A stretch of DNA of 64,000 nucleotides from Lacrimispora amygdalina (GCF_900205965.1 NZ_OAOF01000020.1:1-64000), one strand, 5' to 3'; shown: positions 16,660 to 25,423, counted from the first letter of the stretch. Numbers and translations: made by a program. The notes: generated by a model from the sequence alone, not told the origin.

Positions 16660-17589
16660 ATGATGAAAAAGATTTGCCCGGTCTGCGATCTTCCGGTGAA
16701 TGAGGTGAATTACTGCCCCAGGTGCAGGCGTGTTATCAGAAAGCCTGTGTACTGGGAAGTTAACTATTTATTAAATGAGAAAAGAAGCGGGGTGGACCCG
16801 GTTGTAGTACAGCCTGAAAGTCAGCAGGCGGGAATGAGACCCGTCATGAACCAGCCAGGGGGAGATAAGAGAAAGTCTTATTTATTGCCGGTTATACTGG
16901 CCGTGTTTTTTGTAACTATCTCAGCAGCAGGCGCTCTTGTCAGTTACACTGTGGCAGCTGTAACCTATTCTCATGAAACTGAAGTTAGAGATGAAGACTC
17001 CGGATATCGGGATTTAGAGGAAGCAGATGTAATTGCTGCAGGAGAAGCATGCAGCGGCTATAATCATTTTGAGGCAGACGGAAGAGCCATTGCAGATTCT
17101 ATGAGCAGTTTTATGAAAGAAGGAGACTATGGCTGGCAGATCAGTTCTGAAGAGACTAACTCATACAATTATGAGATTGATCAGGACAGTGGCCCTGTCA
17201 CATATTTTGAGACAGTGAAAAGTGTTTATTTCATAACCGATGCAACCGATGGTGAGGAACAGGATGAAGCGTCGTATGAGTATGTTGATATCAATTACGA
17301 TACGGCGACAGGGGAACTGCATCAGTACGTGTCTTACTTAAAGGACACAGAAGCATCGATGGCTTACTTAGAGCAGTTTTTAAGGCTGACTGAGGAGTCT
17401 TACGGAATTACGCCGGAACAAAGCAGCATCCCTTCCATTATGGAACAGGCAAAGTCAAGGCTCAGCTATGAGGATGGAGCTTATATACTGGAGGGAATCT
17501 TTGATATTAACTTATATGTCGACGAAGACTGGGTACAGATTTATGTGACATTTAACAATCCTGAAACTGTTAAAAATCAGGAAACTTAG
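16660..17589 (+). CDS. Membrane protein with N-terminal zinc ribbon, unknown function
   Basis: The 309-residue protein opens with a zinc-ribbon pair of CxxC motifs (CPVC and CPRC, residues about 5-22), then a polar linker, one membrane segment (about 73-96) and an acidic extracytoplasmic domain of about 210 residues. This zinc-ribbon plus single-span layout recurs in Firmicutes proteins of unknown role. A strong AAGGAGGGGG precedes ATG 16660 (16663 also possible). Its close pairing with the preceding small gene and position after ftsZ hint at an envelope role but prove nothing. Confidence 0.75.
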   Translation: MMKKICPVCDLPVNEVNYCPRCRRVIRKPVYWEVNYLLNEKRSGVDPVVVQPESQQAGMRPVMNQPGGDKRKSYLLPVILAVFFVTISAAGALVSYTVAAVTYSHETEVRDEDSGYRDLEEADVIAAGEACSGYNHFEADGRAIADSMSSFMKEGDYGWQISSEETNSYNYEIDQDSGPVTYFETVKSVYFITDATDGEEQDEASYEYVDINYDTATGELHQYVSYLKDTEASMAYLEQFLRLTEESYGITPEQSSIPSIMEQAKSRLSYEDGAYILEGIFDINLYVDEDWVQIYVTFNNPETVKNQET

Positions 17590-17605
17590 CGGGAAGACCC
17601 CACTA

Positions 17606-17634
17606 TTGACAGACAATGATGGATCTGGTATAAT
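17606..17634 (+). promoter_or_regulatory. Consensus sigma-A promoter of the riboswitch-hflKC unit
   Basis: TTGACA (17606-17611), 17-base spacer, TATAAT (17629-17634): both hexamers are exact consensus. Confidence 0.9.
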
Positions 17635-17646
17635 AATACCAATCAC

Positions 17647-17738
17647 AAAAGGGAGTAGCTTCCACCGTAAGGATGGATAAGCGTGCGTCACAACGATAAA
17701 GAGATTTATCCGCATTCTTATGAAATGTCAAGACTTTT
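17647..17738 (+). ncRNA. yybP-ykoY (manganese) riboswitch aptamer
   Basis: The leader begins 13 bases after the -10 and holds AAAAG pairing with CUUUU (17647-17651 with 17734-17738) as P1, the conserved loop GGGAGUAGC just inside it, a central CGUCA, a local stem GATAAA/TTTATC (17695-17710), and GUCAAGA before the closing strand. These are the marks of the yybP-ykoY class, which binds Mn2+ between the two conserved loops and usually switches on Mn exporters. The 3' P1 strand overlaps the 5' arm of the following terminator, so metal binding would prevent termination. Confidence 0.82.
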
Positions 17739-17774
17739 ACTGGTACCGTCAGGTATTGGCAAAGGTCTTTTTTT
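17730..17774 (+). terminator. Riboswitch expression-platform terminator
   Basis: AAGACTTTT (17730-17738) pairs with AAAGGTCTT (17761-17769) around a wobble-rich inner stem, followed by a run of T. The 5' arm is shared with aptamer stem P1, giving a switch between read-through and stop. Confidence 0.85.
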
Positions 17775-17816
17775 ATACTTCTTTTGTGATAAGAAAAGAA
17801 AGAGAGGATTTGAATT

Positions 17817-18794
17817 ATGGAAACAGTTAACCCGAAAAGAACGGAACAGCTTAAAAAATTCCAGAAGCTGTTTAAGAAGTCCGGATTTGGACTTTTAATC
17901 GCTGTAGCGGTCCTGGTGATAGCATTAGGATCCGTTTACAATGTACAGGAGCAGGAACAGGCAGTGGTGACAACCCTTGGCATTCCCAGAACTGTTGCAG
18001 AGCCGGGCCTTCATTTTAAAATCCCTTTTGTACAGAATGTGCAAAAAGTGAATACCACAATCCAGGGCTTTGCCATAGGCTATGATCCCAGTGACAATGA
18101 AAGCAGGGAAGAAGACTCCCTTATGATAACCAGGGATTATAATTTTGTAAACGTGGATTTCTTTGTGGAATACAAAGTCTCTGATCCGATAAAAGCAATC
18201 TACGCTTCTGAGAAACCGCTGACTATTCTTAAGAATGTAACGAGAAGCAGCATACGGACCGTTATTGGCAGCTACGATGTAGATTCCGTTCTCACCAATG
18301 GAAAAAATGAGATTCAGTCCAAGGTAAAGGAAATGATTGCCACGAAGCTGGCGGAGCATAACGTAGGGCTTGCCGTTATTAATGTTACGATACAGGATTC
18401 CGAACCGCCGACAAAAGAGGTAATGGAAGCGTTTAAAGCTGTGGAGACAGCCAAACAGGGGAAAGAAACAGCTATCAACAATGCAAACAAATACCGCAAT
18501 GAAAAACTTCCGGAGGCAACGGCCCAGACGGATCAAATCCTCCAGGAAGCAGAATCCACCAAAGCAAAACGTATTAATGAGGCCAATGCAGAGGTTGCTA
18601 AATTTAATGCCATGTATCAGGAATATATTAAAAATCCGGAAGTGACAAAAAAACGAATGTTTTATGAAACCATGGAAGATGTTCTTCCCAACATGAAGGT
18701 GATTATTGACGGTACGGACCAGACCAGTACCATCCTGCCTCTTGACAGCTTTACAGGAGGAGAAACCAGTGAGAAGAAGGAGAATAAGGAATGA
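17817..18794 (+). CDS. hflK: SPFH/band-7 protein HflK
   Basis: HflK forms with HflC the large membrane complex that surrounds and restrains the FtsH protease. The 325-residue protein has one N-terminal membrane segment (about 22-42), the band-7/SPFH domain beginning VQEQEQAVVTTLG, and a long helical Ala/Glu/Lys-rich region (about 200-270). AGAGG precedes the ATG. It is the first gene under the Mn2+ riboswitch and overlaps hflC by four bases. Confidence 0.92.
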   Translation: METVNPKRTEQLKKFQKLFKKSGFGLLIAVAVLVIALGSVYNVQEQEQAVVTTLGIPRTVAEPGLHFKIPFVQNVQKVNTTIQGFAIGYDPSDNESREEDSLMITRDYNFVNVDFFVEYKVSDPIKAIYASEKPLTILKNVTRSSIRTVIGSYDVDSVLTNGKNEIQSKVKEMIATKLAEHNVGLAVINVTIQDSEPPTKEVMEAFKAVETAKQGKETAINNANKYRNEKLPEATAQTDQILQEAESTKAKRINEANAEVAKFNAMYQEYIKNPEVTKKRMFYETMEDVLPNMKVIIDGTDQTSTILPLDSFTGGETSEKKENKE

Positions 18795-19660
18795 AAAAGA
18801 TAAAAACAGCCATAGGAATATTGATTACAGCAGCGGTCCTCATTGTACTGACAGGGTCGGTTGTGGTTACCAATGAAAATGAATATAAGCTGATCCGCCA
18901 GTTCGGAAGAGTGGAACGTGTTATCAGCACACCTGGAATTTCTTTTAAGATTCCGCTGGTCCAGACCGCATATACTCTGCCAAAACAGATTCTGCTTTAC
19001 GATCTTGCTGCGTCGGATGTGATTACAATGGATAAAAAGACAATGCTCAGCGATAGTTATGTTCTCTGGCGGATCGAAGACCCGTTAAAATTTGCCCAGT
19101 CGTTAAATTCATCGGTTATAAGCGCTGAGAGCAGAATTGATACGGTGGTTTATAATTCTGTGAAGAATGTGATCAGCAGTATGGCCCAGAATGAAGTAAT
19201 CAGCGGCCGGGATGGAGAACTGTCACAGGCAATTATGGAGAATGCAGGGGACAATATGGTGCAGTACGGCGTACGCCTTCTGGCAGTGGAAACGAAACGG
19301 CTGGATCTTCCCGCAGATAATAAGACAGCTGTCTATGAGCGAATGATTTCGGAACGTGATAAGATCGCGGCTACATTTACGGCAGAAGGCCAGGCGGAGG
19401 CAAAAAAGATACAAAATACAACCGACCGTGAGATCGCCATCAGCATATCCGATGCCCAGGCAAAGGCTGCATCAATCACAGCTGAAGGAGAAGGGGAATA
19501 TATGAGAATTATGGCGGAAGCTTATCATGATCCTCAAAGAACAGATTTTTATTCTTTTGTTCGGTCTTTGGAAGCTGCAAGGACTTCTCTTGCCGGAAAT
19601 GAGAATACGTTAATTCTTCCAGAAAGCTCTCCGCTTGCCAGGATATTTACAGGACAGTAA
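18791..19660 (+). CDS. hflC: SPFH/band-7 protein HflC
   Basis: Partner of HflK in the FtsH-associated cage. The 289-residue protein starts with a membrane segment (about 5-25) followed by the VVVTNENEYKLIRQFGRV opening of the SPFH domain, typical of HflC, and ends with the EAARTSL..NTLILP block characteristic of the family. The start overlaps the hflK stop (ATGA), so translation is coupled. Confidence 0.93.
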   Translation: MKKIKTAIGILITAAVLIVLTGSVVVTNENEYKLIRQFGRVERVISTPGISFKIPLVQTAYTLPKQILLYDLAASDVITMDKKTMLSDSYVLWRIEDPLKFAQSLNSSVISAESRIDTVVYNSVKNVISSMAQNEVISGRDGELSQAIMENAGDNMVQYGVRLLAVETKRLDLPADNKTAVYERMISERDKIAATFTAEGQAEAKKIQNTTDREIAISISDAQAKAASITAEGEGEYMRIMAEAYHDPQRTDFYSFVRSLEAARTSLAGNENTLILPESSPLARIFTGQ

Positions 19661-19678
19661 AATTAGGAATACTGCCTG

Positions 19679-19707
19679 TTGCGGGAAATAGTTTTTTATG
19701 GTAAAGT
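19679..19707 (+). promoter_or_regulatory. Weak candidate promoter of metF
   Basis: TTGCGG (19679-19684), 17-base spacer, TAAAGT (19702-19707). No terminator separates hflC from metF. Confidence 0.35.
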
Positions 19708-19745
19708 GTTAAAATAAAAGAAGCAGAGGATAGGAGATTGACAGA

Positions 19746-20603
19746 ATGAAGATTACCGATATATTGAGCCAGGGAAAGCCCACCTTATCTTTTGAAGTGT
19801 TTCCGCCTAAAACAGAGGATAAGTATGATTCTGTTGAGAAAGCTGCTGCTGAGATAGCAAAACTGAAACCTGCCTTTATGAGTGTAACCTACGGCGCAGG
19901 CGGAGGAACCAGTAAGTATACCGTAGATATCGCTTCTGCGCTTCATCATGATTACCATGTTACGGCTCTGGCCCATTTAACCTGTGTTTCTTCTACCAAA
20001 GAAAAGGTACGCCAGGTTCTTAGAGAGTTAAAGGAAGCAGGGATTGAGAATGTGCTGGCATTAAGAGGAGACATTCCTGCCGATGCACCGGTGAAACGGG
20101 AATACAGCTACGCATCAGAGCTGATCAGGGAGATAAAGGAGACCGGTGATTTCTGCATCGGTGCCGCCTGTTATCCGGAGGGCCATGTGGAATCCGCAAA
20201 TAAGACCATTGATATGGATTATTTAAAGCAGAAGGTGGAAGCGGGCTGTGATTTTGTAACCACCCAGATGTTTTTCGATAATAATATTTTATATAATTAC
20301 TTATACCGGATACGGGAGAAGGGAATTACGGTGCCGGTCGTTGCAGGTATTATGCCTGTAACCAATGTAAAGCAGATCATACGCAGCTGCCAGCTTTCCG
20401 GGACCTATCTGCCCTCCCGCTTCAAGGCTATTGTTGACCGGTTCGGGGATAATCCTGCAGCTATGAAGCAGGCAGGAATCGCGTATGCAACGGAGCAGAT
20501 CATTGATCTGATTGCAAATGGTGTCAATGCCATCCATGTTTATTCTATGAATAAGCCGGATGTTGCATTAAAGATCAAGGAAAATCTTTCGGAGATACTG
20601 TAA
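19746..20603 (+). CDS. metF: 5,10-methylenetetrahydrofolate reductase
   Basis: MetF reduces methylene-THF to methyl-THF, the methyl donor for methionine synthase. The 285-residue TIM-barrel flavoprotein has the N-terminal LSFEVFPPKTE with the conserved active-site Glu, the HLTC stretch, LRGD motif and the TQMFFD block. It heads the methionine-methylation unit metF / activation protein / metH. Confidence 0.95.
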   Translation: MKITDILSQGKPTLSFEVFPPKTEDKYDSVEKAAAEIAKLKPAFMSVTYGAGGGTSKYTVDIASALHHDYHVTALAHLTCVSSTKEKVRQVLRELKEAGIENVLALRGDIPADAPVKREYSYASELIREIKETGDFCIGAACYPEGHVESANKTIDMDYLKQKVEAGCDFVTTQMFFDNNILYNYLYRIREKGITVPVVAGIMPVTNVKQIIRSCQLSGTYLPSRFKAIVDRFGDNPAAMKQAGIAYATEQIIDLIANGVNAIHVYSMNKPDVALKIKENLSEIL

Positions 20604-20615
20604 TCCGTCAGGCAG

Positions 20616-20650
20616 CAGGTCCGTTTCTGTTAAAGATCCGGACCTGTTTT
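20616..20650 (+). terminator. Terminator/attenuator between metF and the metH pair
   Basis: CAGGTCCG (20616-20623) pairs with CGGACCTG (20639-20646), followed by TTTT. It may end the metF transcript or lower downstream expression; the short T-run makes partial readthrough likely. Confidence 0.75.
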
Positions 20651-20675
20651 ATCAGGAATGATGGGAGGAATATGG

Positions 20676-21317
20676 ATGGAGATCAGCCGGAAAGAGATTC
20701 TGAGATATTTAGGATATGGGAACAGGGAAGGCGATGAACAGGTAAATGCTTTGATTGAAGACGTTTTAAAAGAACTTCTGGCTGCTGCGTCACCGAAAAG
20801 CATTTTCCGGTCATATCCCTTAAGGCTGCTTCCTGATTATGAAATAGATTTCACAGTTTTCCGTACGAAGAGCCGGAATCTAAGCAAGAATCTGGCGGAT
20901 TGTGAAGAAGTACTGTTGTTTGCAGCAACACTGGGAACCGGAGTGGATGTGCTGCTTCACAAATACACCAGACTTCAGATGAGCAGGGCAGTCATCATGC
21001 AGGCAGCTGCAGCTGCAGTGATTGAAGAATACTGCGATGAAGAAAACCGCAGGCTGAAACAGGAATATGAGGCGAAAGGCTATTACTTAAGACCAAGATT
21101 CAGCCCGGGGTACGGTGATTTTTCACTGGAATGCCAAAGAGAGATTACCGCCGTTTTGGAAACGCCGAAACGGATCGGCATCATGCTCACGGAAAGCCTG
21201 CTTATGACACCCTCAAAATCCGTAACGGCGGTTATGGGAGTCAGTAAAAAGCCTTACCGGTGTGAGATAAAAGGGTGTGAATCCTGCAAAAAAACGGACT
21301 GTGCATACCGGAGATAG
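20676..21317 (+). CDS. Stand-alone methionine synthase activation (SAM-binding) domain protein
   Basis: The 213-residue product resembles the C-terminal activation domain of cobalamin-dependent MetH, which uses SAM and a flavodoxin to re-methylate oxidised cob(II)alamin. The RPRFSPGYGDFSLECQ block matches the RP..PGYG SAM-binding signature of that domain. The downstream metH lacks this domain, so the function is split over two proteins. A Cys-rich tail (CEIKGCESCKKTDC) is present. The start at 20676 has GGGAGG seven bases upstream. It overlaps no gene and ends 31 bases before metH. Confidence 0.85.
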   Translation: MEISRKEILRYLGYGNREGDEQVNALIEDVLKELLAAASPKSIFRSYPLRLLPDYEIDFTVFRTKSRNLSKNLADCEEVLLFAATLGTGVDVLLHKYTRLQMSRAVIMQAAAAAVIEEYCDEENRRLKQEYEAKGYYLRPRFSPGYGDFSLECQREITAVLETPKRIGIMLTESLLMTPSKSVTAVMGVSKKPYRCEIKGCESCKKTDCAYRR

Positions 21318-21348
21318 GGAAAGAATCCGGATGCAGATGGAGGAATGT

Positions 21349-23787
21349 ATGACAGCGATTTTAGAGGAAATGAAAAAGAGAATCCTTTTTTTTGACGGCG
21401 GAATGGGCAGCCTTTTACAGGCCGGCGGCTTAAAGCCCGGTGAGCTTCCGGAGACCTGGAATATAACTCATTCCGATTTAATTGTGAAGATTCACAGAGA
21501 TTATCTGGAATCAGGTGCGGATCTGATTAAAACCAATACTTTCGGGGCAAATGGTTTAAAATTTAATCAGCATAAGGAATTTGACTTAGAACACATTGTG
21601 ACGGCTGCAATGAGGAATGCGAGGCAGGCAGTGGATACGGCTGTTTATCCTAAAGGGAGAAAAAAGGGAGCGGTTGCTCTTGATATTGGTCCCACCGGCA
21701 AGCTGCTAAAGCCTTTGGGTGACCTTGATTTTGAAGAAGCCTATGAATTGTTTTCCCAGGTCGTAAGAATCGGTGTCCGGGAAGGCGCGGATCTGATACT
21801 CATTGAAACCATGAGCGACAGCTATGAGGCAAAGGCGGCAGTTCTTGCTGCAAAAGACAATAGCAGTCTTCCAGTGTTTGTAACGATGATTTTTGATGAT
21901 AAGGGGAAGCTGTTAACCGGAGGAAATGTGGAGTCAACAGTGGCTCTTTTAGAAGGCCTGGGTGTGGATGCACTGGGAATTAACTGCGGACTTGGACCTG
22001 TTCAGATGAAGGGGATTTTAGAGGATATCATGAAGGTGGTCTCTGTTCCTGTCATTGTCAATCCCAATGCAGGTCTGCCGAGAAGTGAAGGCGGGAAGAC
22101 GGTCTATGATATTGATGAGGATGAATTTGCTGAAGCGATGAAGGAAATTGCCCAGTCTGGTGCCTGCATCATCGGAGGCTGCTGCGGAACCACACCGGAG
22201 CATATTAAAAAGATGGTGGCTTTGTGTAAGGATTATCCGGTCAGAATTCCTGAGAAAAAACACCGTACGGTCATTTCCTCTTATGCACAGGCTGTTGTGA
22301 TAGACAGGAATCCTGTTATCATTGGAGAACGGATCAATCCTACCGGTAAATCCAAATTTAAGCAGGCATTAAAGGATCACAATCTGGAGTATATCTTAAA
22401 AGAAGGAGTGCTTCAGCAGGATAATGGGGCTCATGTTCTGGATGTGAACGTAGGACTTCCTGAAATTGATGAACCATCAATGATGGAAGAAGTGGTGAAA
22501 GAACTGCAAAGCATCATTGATCTTCCGTTACAGATTGATACTTCCAATATGTCCGCCATGGAACGGGCCATGAGAATCTATAACGGCAAGCCGCTGATCA
22601 ATTCTGTCAATGGTAAAAAAGAGGTTATGCACGCCATTTTTCCGCTTGTTAAGCGGTATGGGGGTGTTGTGGTAGCACTGGCTCTCGATGAGGATGGGAT
22701 CCCGGAAACTGTGGAAGGAAGAATTGCTGTTTCAAAAAAAATCTATGATACGGCAGCTGGATACGGTATTGGGAAAGAGGATATCATCATAGATGCTTTA
22801 TGCATGACAGTCAGCTCAGACAGCAAAGGAGCTCTTACAACTCTTGAGACGGTGAGACGTGTCAGGGATGAACTGGGAGGGAAGACCATTCTTGGAGTAT
22901 CCAATATATCCTTTGGACTGCCCCAGAGAGAAATTGTCAATGCTGCATTCTTTACAATGGCTTTGCAGAACGGGTTAAACGCCGCCATAATCAATCCCAA
23001 TTCAGAGGCTATGATGCGTTCGTATTACAGCTACTGTGTTCTTGCAGACTTGGATCCCCAGTGCAGCACTTATATCAGTACCTACAGTGGTAATGTGACT
23101 GTTCTTGGTGAAACAAAAAGACAGGGAGGAGATTTAAAGGCAGGAGGGGACAAAAGAAATGATCTCTCCTTACAGGAAAGTATTAAAAAAGGATTGAAAG
23201 ACCGAGCATTTACAGCAGTCTCTGAGCTTCTTAAAAACAGTGAACCTCTTACGGTCATTCAGGAAGAGATGATTCCTGCTCTCAATGAGGTTGGAAAAGG
23301 GTTTGAAAAGGGAACGGTATTCCTCCCACAGCTTCTGATGAGTGCGGAGGCGGCAAAAGCCGCTTTTGGTGTAATTAAGGAACGGCTTGCCCTAAGCGGT
23401 GCTAAGGAGAAGAAAAAGGGAACGGTGATACTGGCTACGGTAAAAGGAGATATCCACGATATTGGAAAAAATATCGTAAAGGTGCTTTTGGAAAATTACA
23501 GCTATGAGGTGATTGATCTGGGAAAGGACGTTGCTCCTGAAACCATTGTTAAGACTGCTGTAGAACGGAATGTGAAACTGGTGGGGTTAAGCGCCCTCAT
23601 GACAACCACGGTTCCCAGTATGGAAGAGACCATCCGGCAGCTTCGTAAAGAGGCGCCTTTTGTGAAAGTGATGGTGGGAGGTGCGGTCCTTACGAAGGAA
23701 TATGCCATTACAATCGGTGCGGACCGGTATTGCAGGGATGCCATGGCATCCGTCAATTATGCCGAGGATATATTTGAAGTAAAATAA
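21349..23787 (+). CDS. metH: Cobalamin-dependent methionine synthase lacking the activation domain
   Basis: MetH transfers the methyl of methyl-THF to homocysteine through bound cobalamin. The 812-residue protein has the homocysteine-binding barrel with zinc ligands Cys213 and Cys278-Cys279 (GGCCGTTPEH), the pterin-binding barrel (about 305-560), the B12 cap, and a Rossmann B12 domain with D701-x-H703-x-x-G706 (GDIHDIGKN), the lower-ligand histidine. The roughly 300-residue activation domain of E. coli MetH is absent and is supplied by the preceding gene. Start 21349 has GGAGG at five bases; upstream ATGs at 21331/21337 remain possible. Confidence 0.93.
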   Translation: MTAILEEMKKRILFFDGGMGSLLQAGGLKPGELPETWNITHSDLIVKIHRDYLESGADLIKTNTFGANGLKFNQHKEFDLEHIVTAAMRNARQAVDTAVYPKGRKKGAVALDIGPTGKLLKPLGDLDFEEAYELFSQVVRIGVREGADLILIETMSDSYEAKAAVLAAKDNSSLPVFVTMIFDDKGKLLTGGNVESTVALLEGLGVDALGINCGLGPVQMKGILEDIMKVVSVPVIVNPNAGLPRSEGGKTVYDIDEDEFAEAMKEIAQSGACIIGGCCGTTPEHIKKMVALCKDYPVRIPEKKHRTVISSYAQAVVIDRNPVIIGERINPTGKSKFKQALKDHNLEYILKEGVLQQDNGAHVLDVNVGLPEIDEPSMMEEVVKELQSIIDLPLQIDTSNMSAMERAMRIYNGKPLINSVNGKKEVMHAIFPLVKRYGGVVVALALDEDGIPETVEGRIAVSKKIYDTAAGYGIGKEDIIIDALCMTVSSDSKGALTTLETVRRVRDELGGKTILGVSNISFGLPQREIVNAAFFTMALQNGLNAAIINPNSEAMMRSYYSYCVLADLDPQCSTYISTYSGNVTVLGETKRQGGDLKAGGDKRNDLSLQESIKKGLKDRAFTAVSELLKNSEPLTVIQEEMIPALNEVGKGFEKGTVFLPQLLMSAEAAKAAFGVIKERLALSGAKEKKKGTVILATVKGDIHDIGKNIVKVLLENYSYEVIDLGKDVAPETIVKTAVERNVKLVGLSALMTTTVPSMEETIRQLRKEAPFVKVMVGGAVLTKEYAITIGADRYCRDAMASVNYAEDIFEVK

Positions 23788-23796
23788 GGTGCCTCA

Positions 23797-23824
23797 TTGA
23801 CAAATATCGAATGAATGGTACAAT
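23797..23824 (+). promoter_or_regulatory. Promoter of trpS
   Basis: TTGACA (23797-23802), 16-base spacer, TACAAT (23819-23824). The leader to the start codon is too short for a T-box. Confidence 0.6.
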
Positions 23825-23854
23825 AAAACTTGATAATATATCTGGAGGTACAAA

Positions 23855-24946
23855 ATGGGAAAGATTATTTTAACGGGGGACAGACCCACCGGAAAGCTTC
23901 ACATCGGACATTATGTGGGTTCGCTGAGGCGCAGGGTGGAACTGCAGAATTCCGGCGAATTTGACGAGATTTTTATTATGATTGCGGATGCCCAGGCATT
24001 GACGGACAATGCAGACAATCCGGAAAAAGTCCGTCAGAACATTATCGAGGTGGCGCTGGATTATCTTGCATGCGGACTGGATCCCAGTAAGAGTACGTTG
24101 TTCATCCAGTCTCAGATACCACAGCTTACAGAGCTTAGCTTCTATTATATGAATCTGGTAACTGTTTCAAGGCTTCAGCGCAATCCTACTGTAAAATCAG
24201 AGATTGCCATGAGAAACTTTGAAACCAGCATCCCTGTGGGCTTCTTTACGTATCCCATCAGCCAGGCAGCCGATATTACAGCTTTTAAGGCAACGACTGT
24301 TCCGGTTGGAGAAGATCAGGAGCCTATGATCGAGCAGACGAGGGAGATTGTGCGTAAATTCAACTCTGTTTACGGAGAGGCGCTGGTAGAACCTGACATC
24401 CTTCTTCCGGATAATCAGGCATGCTTACGGCTTCCTGGAACAGATGGCAAGGCAAAGATGAGCAAATCACTTGGAAACTGTATTTACTTATCCGATTCAG
24501 AGGAAGAGGTTAAGAAAAAAGTGATGAGCATGTACACCGACCCTAACCACCTTATGGTTTCTGATCCTGGTAAAGTGGAAGGCAATACGGTATTTACCTA
24601 TCTGGACGCATTCAGCAGGGAAGAAGATTTTAAAGAATATTTACCGGATTACAAGAATCTTGATGAGCTGAAAGAGCACTATCAAAGAGGCGGACTTGGG
24701 GATGTGAAGGTAAAGAGATTTTTAAACAGCGTACTTCAGGCCGAGTTAGAACCCATCAGAAAAAGAAGAAAAGAATACGAAGCGGATATTCCTTACGTAT
24801 ATCAGATCTTAAAAGAGGGAAGCCAGAAAGCGGAAGCGGTGGCTGCTGATACCTTAAAAGACGTGAAGGAAGCCATGAAGATCAACTATTTTGATGATAT
24901 GGAACTGATCGGTGAACAGGCAAAGCGGTTTCAGGAGAAGGAATAG
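23855..24946 (+). CDS. trpS: Tryptophanyl-tRNA synthetase
   Basis: Class I synthetase charging tRNA-Trp. The 363-residue protein shows the HIGH motif as HIGHY (16-20) in the PTGKLHIGHYVGSL context and KMSKS at 201-205. Catalytic-domain blocks such as ADAQALTD are intact. CTGGAGG lies before the ATG. The next small gene starts 8 bases after the stop. Confidence 0.97.
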   Translation: MGKIILTGDRPTGKLHIGHYVGSLRRRVELQNSGEFDEIFIMIADAQALTDNADNPEKVRQNIIEVALDYLACGLDPSKSTLFIQSQIPQLTELSFYYMNLVTVSRLQRNPTVKSEIAMRNFETSIPVGFFTYPISQAADITAFKATTVPVGEDQEPMIEQTREIVRKFNSVYGEALVEPDILLPDNQACLRLPGTDGKAKMSKSLGNCIYLSDSEEEVKKKVMSMYTDPNHLMVSDPGKVEGNTVFTYLDAFSREEDFKEYLPDYKNLDELKEHYQRGGLGDVKVKRFLNSVLQAELEPIRKRRKEYEADIPYVYQILKEGSQKAEAVAADTLKDVKEAMKINYFDDMELIGEQAKRFQEKE

Positions 24947-24954
24947 AGACAGTC

Positions 24955-25197
24955 ATGAAGATTGTATCAATCAGTGAAATACTGGAATGCAACCAGCTTT
25001 TAAAAGACAGCGGGCTAAAATTTAAGATTCATTTAAGAGATGCCTGTGGGAAACAATCCTGCTCCATTGAATCACTCAGTGATAGCAATGGCTCAGAGCA
25101 GTATCAGGTGCTTTACCAGACACTGGAAGCATATTTTGGAAACTTGCGTTTCCGGTTAGAGTACAGTGCGGATAATAAGAACTTCTGGATGAGTTAG
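24955..25197 (+). CDS. Small conserved protein with RDAC motif
   Basis: An 80-residue soluble protein of unknown function, MKIVSISEILECN..., containing LRDACGKQSC at about 27-36. I recall small Lachnospiraceae proteins named after an RDAC motif, and this looks like one, but I cannot verify it. It follows trpS with only 8 bases between and precedes a strong terminator, so it is probably the last gene of the trpS transcript. Two cysteines close to the motif might bind a metal or form a disulfide; that is speculation. Confidence 0.7.
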   Translation: MKIVSISEILECNQLLKDSGLKFKIHLRDACGKQSCSIESLSDSNGSEQYQVLYQTLEAYFGNLRFRLEYSADNKNFWMS

Positions 25198-25261
25198 CTC
25201 CGGAAACTGGAATGCCGGAGTGGCTGCAAAGAGAATATTCTTTTGGCTTCTCCGGCTTTTT
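25198..25261 (+). terminator. Terminator after trpS unit, with an alternative upstream pairing
   Basis: GCCGGAG (25214-25220) pairs with CTCCGGC (25250-25256) over an inner CAAAGA/TCTTTTG stem, then five T. The same CCGGAG can pair instead with CTCCGG at 25198-25203, which begins right at the stop codon. Confidence 0.85.
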
Positions 25262-25278
25262 GTACTTTAAAAATAAAA

Positions 25279-25293
25279 TAATAATTATTATCA
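25279..25293. promoter_or_regulatory. Fur/PerR-type operator upstream of ahpC
   Basis: TAATAATTATTATCA differs at one of the 14 defined positions from the Fur box TGATAATnATTATCA and at two from the PerR box TTATAATnATTATAA. Its place before a peroxide operon favours PerR. It lies just upstream of the -35 element. Confidence 0.65.
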
Positions 25294-25303
25294 ATATTGT
25301 TTA

Positions 25304-25332
25304 TTGAATTTTCTGGAAATCTATGCTATGAT
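25304..25332 (+). promoter_or_regulatory. Promoter of ahpC
   Basis: TTGAAT (25304-25309), 17-base spacer, TATGAT (25327-25332), leaving a leader of about 85 bases. Confidence 0.6.
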
Positions 25333-25423
25333 TGTATTATGAATTAGGAACGACTAACTCATAAATTTAATTGAAATAAGCCATATTAATCGGGTATAGC
25401 CAACAGGAAAGGAGATAGATTGT

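Noticed and set aside
19661..19745. SAM or other riboswitch before metF
   Set aside because: The gap is 85 bases and lacks the conserved SAM-riboswitch stems and a terminator.
23788..23854. T-box leader before trpS
   Set aside because: Only about 30 bases lie between promoter and start codon, with no specifier stem or T-box sequence.
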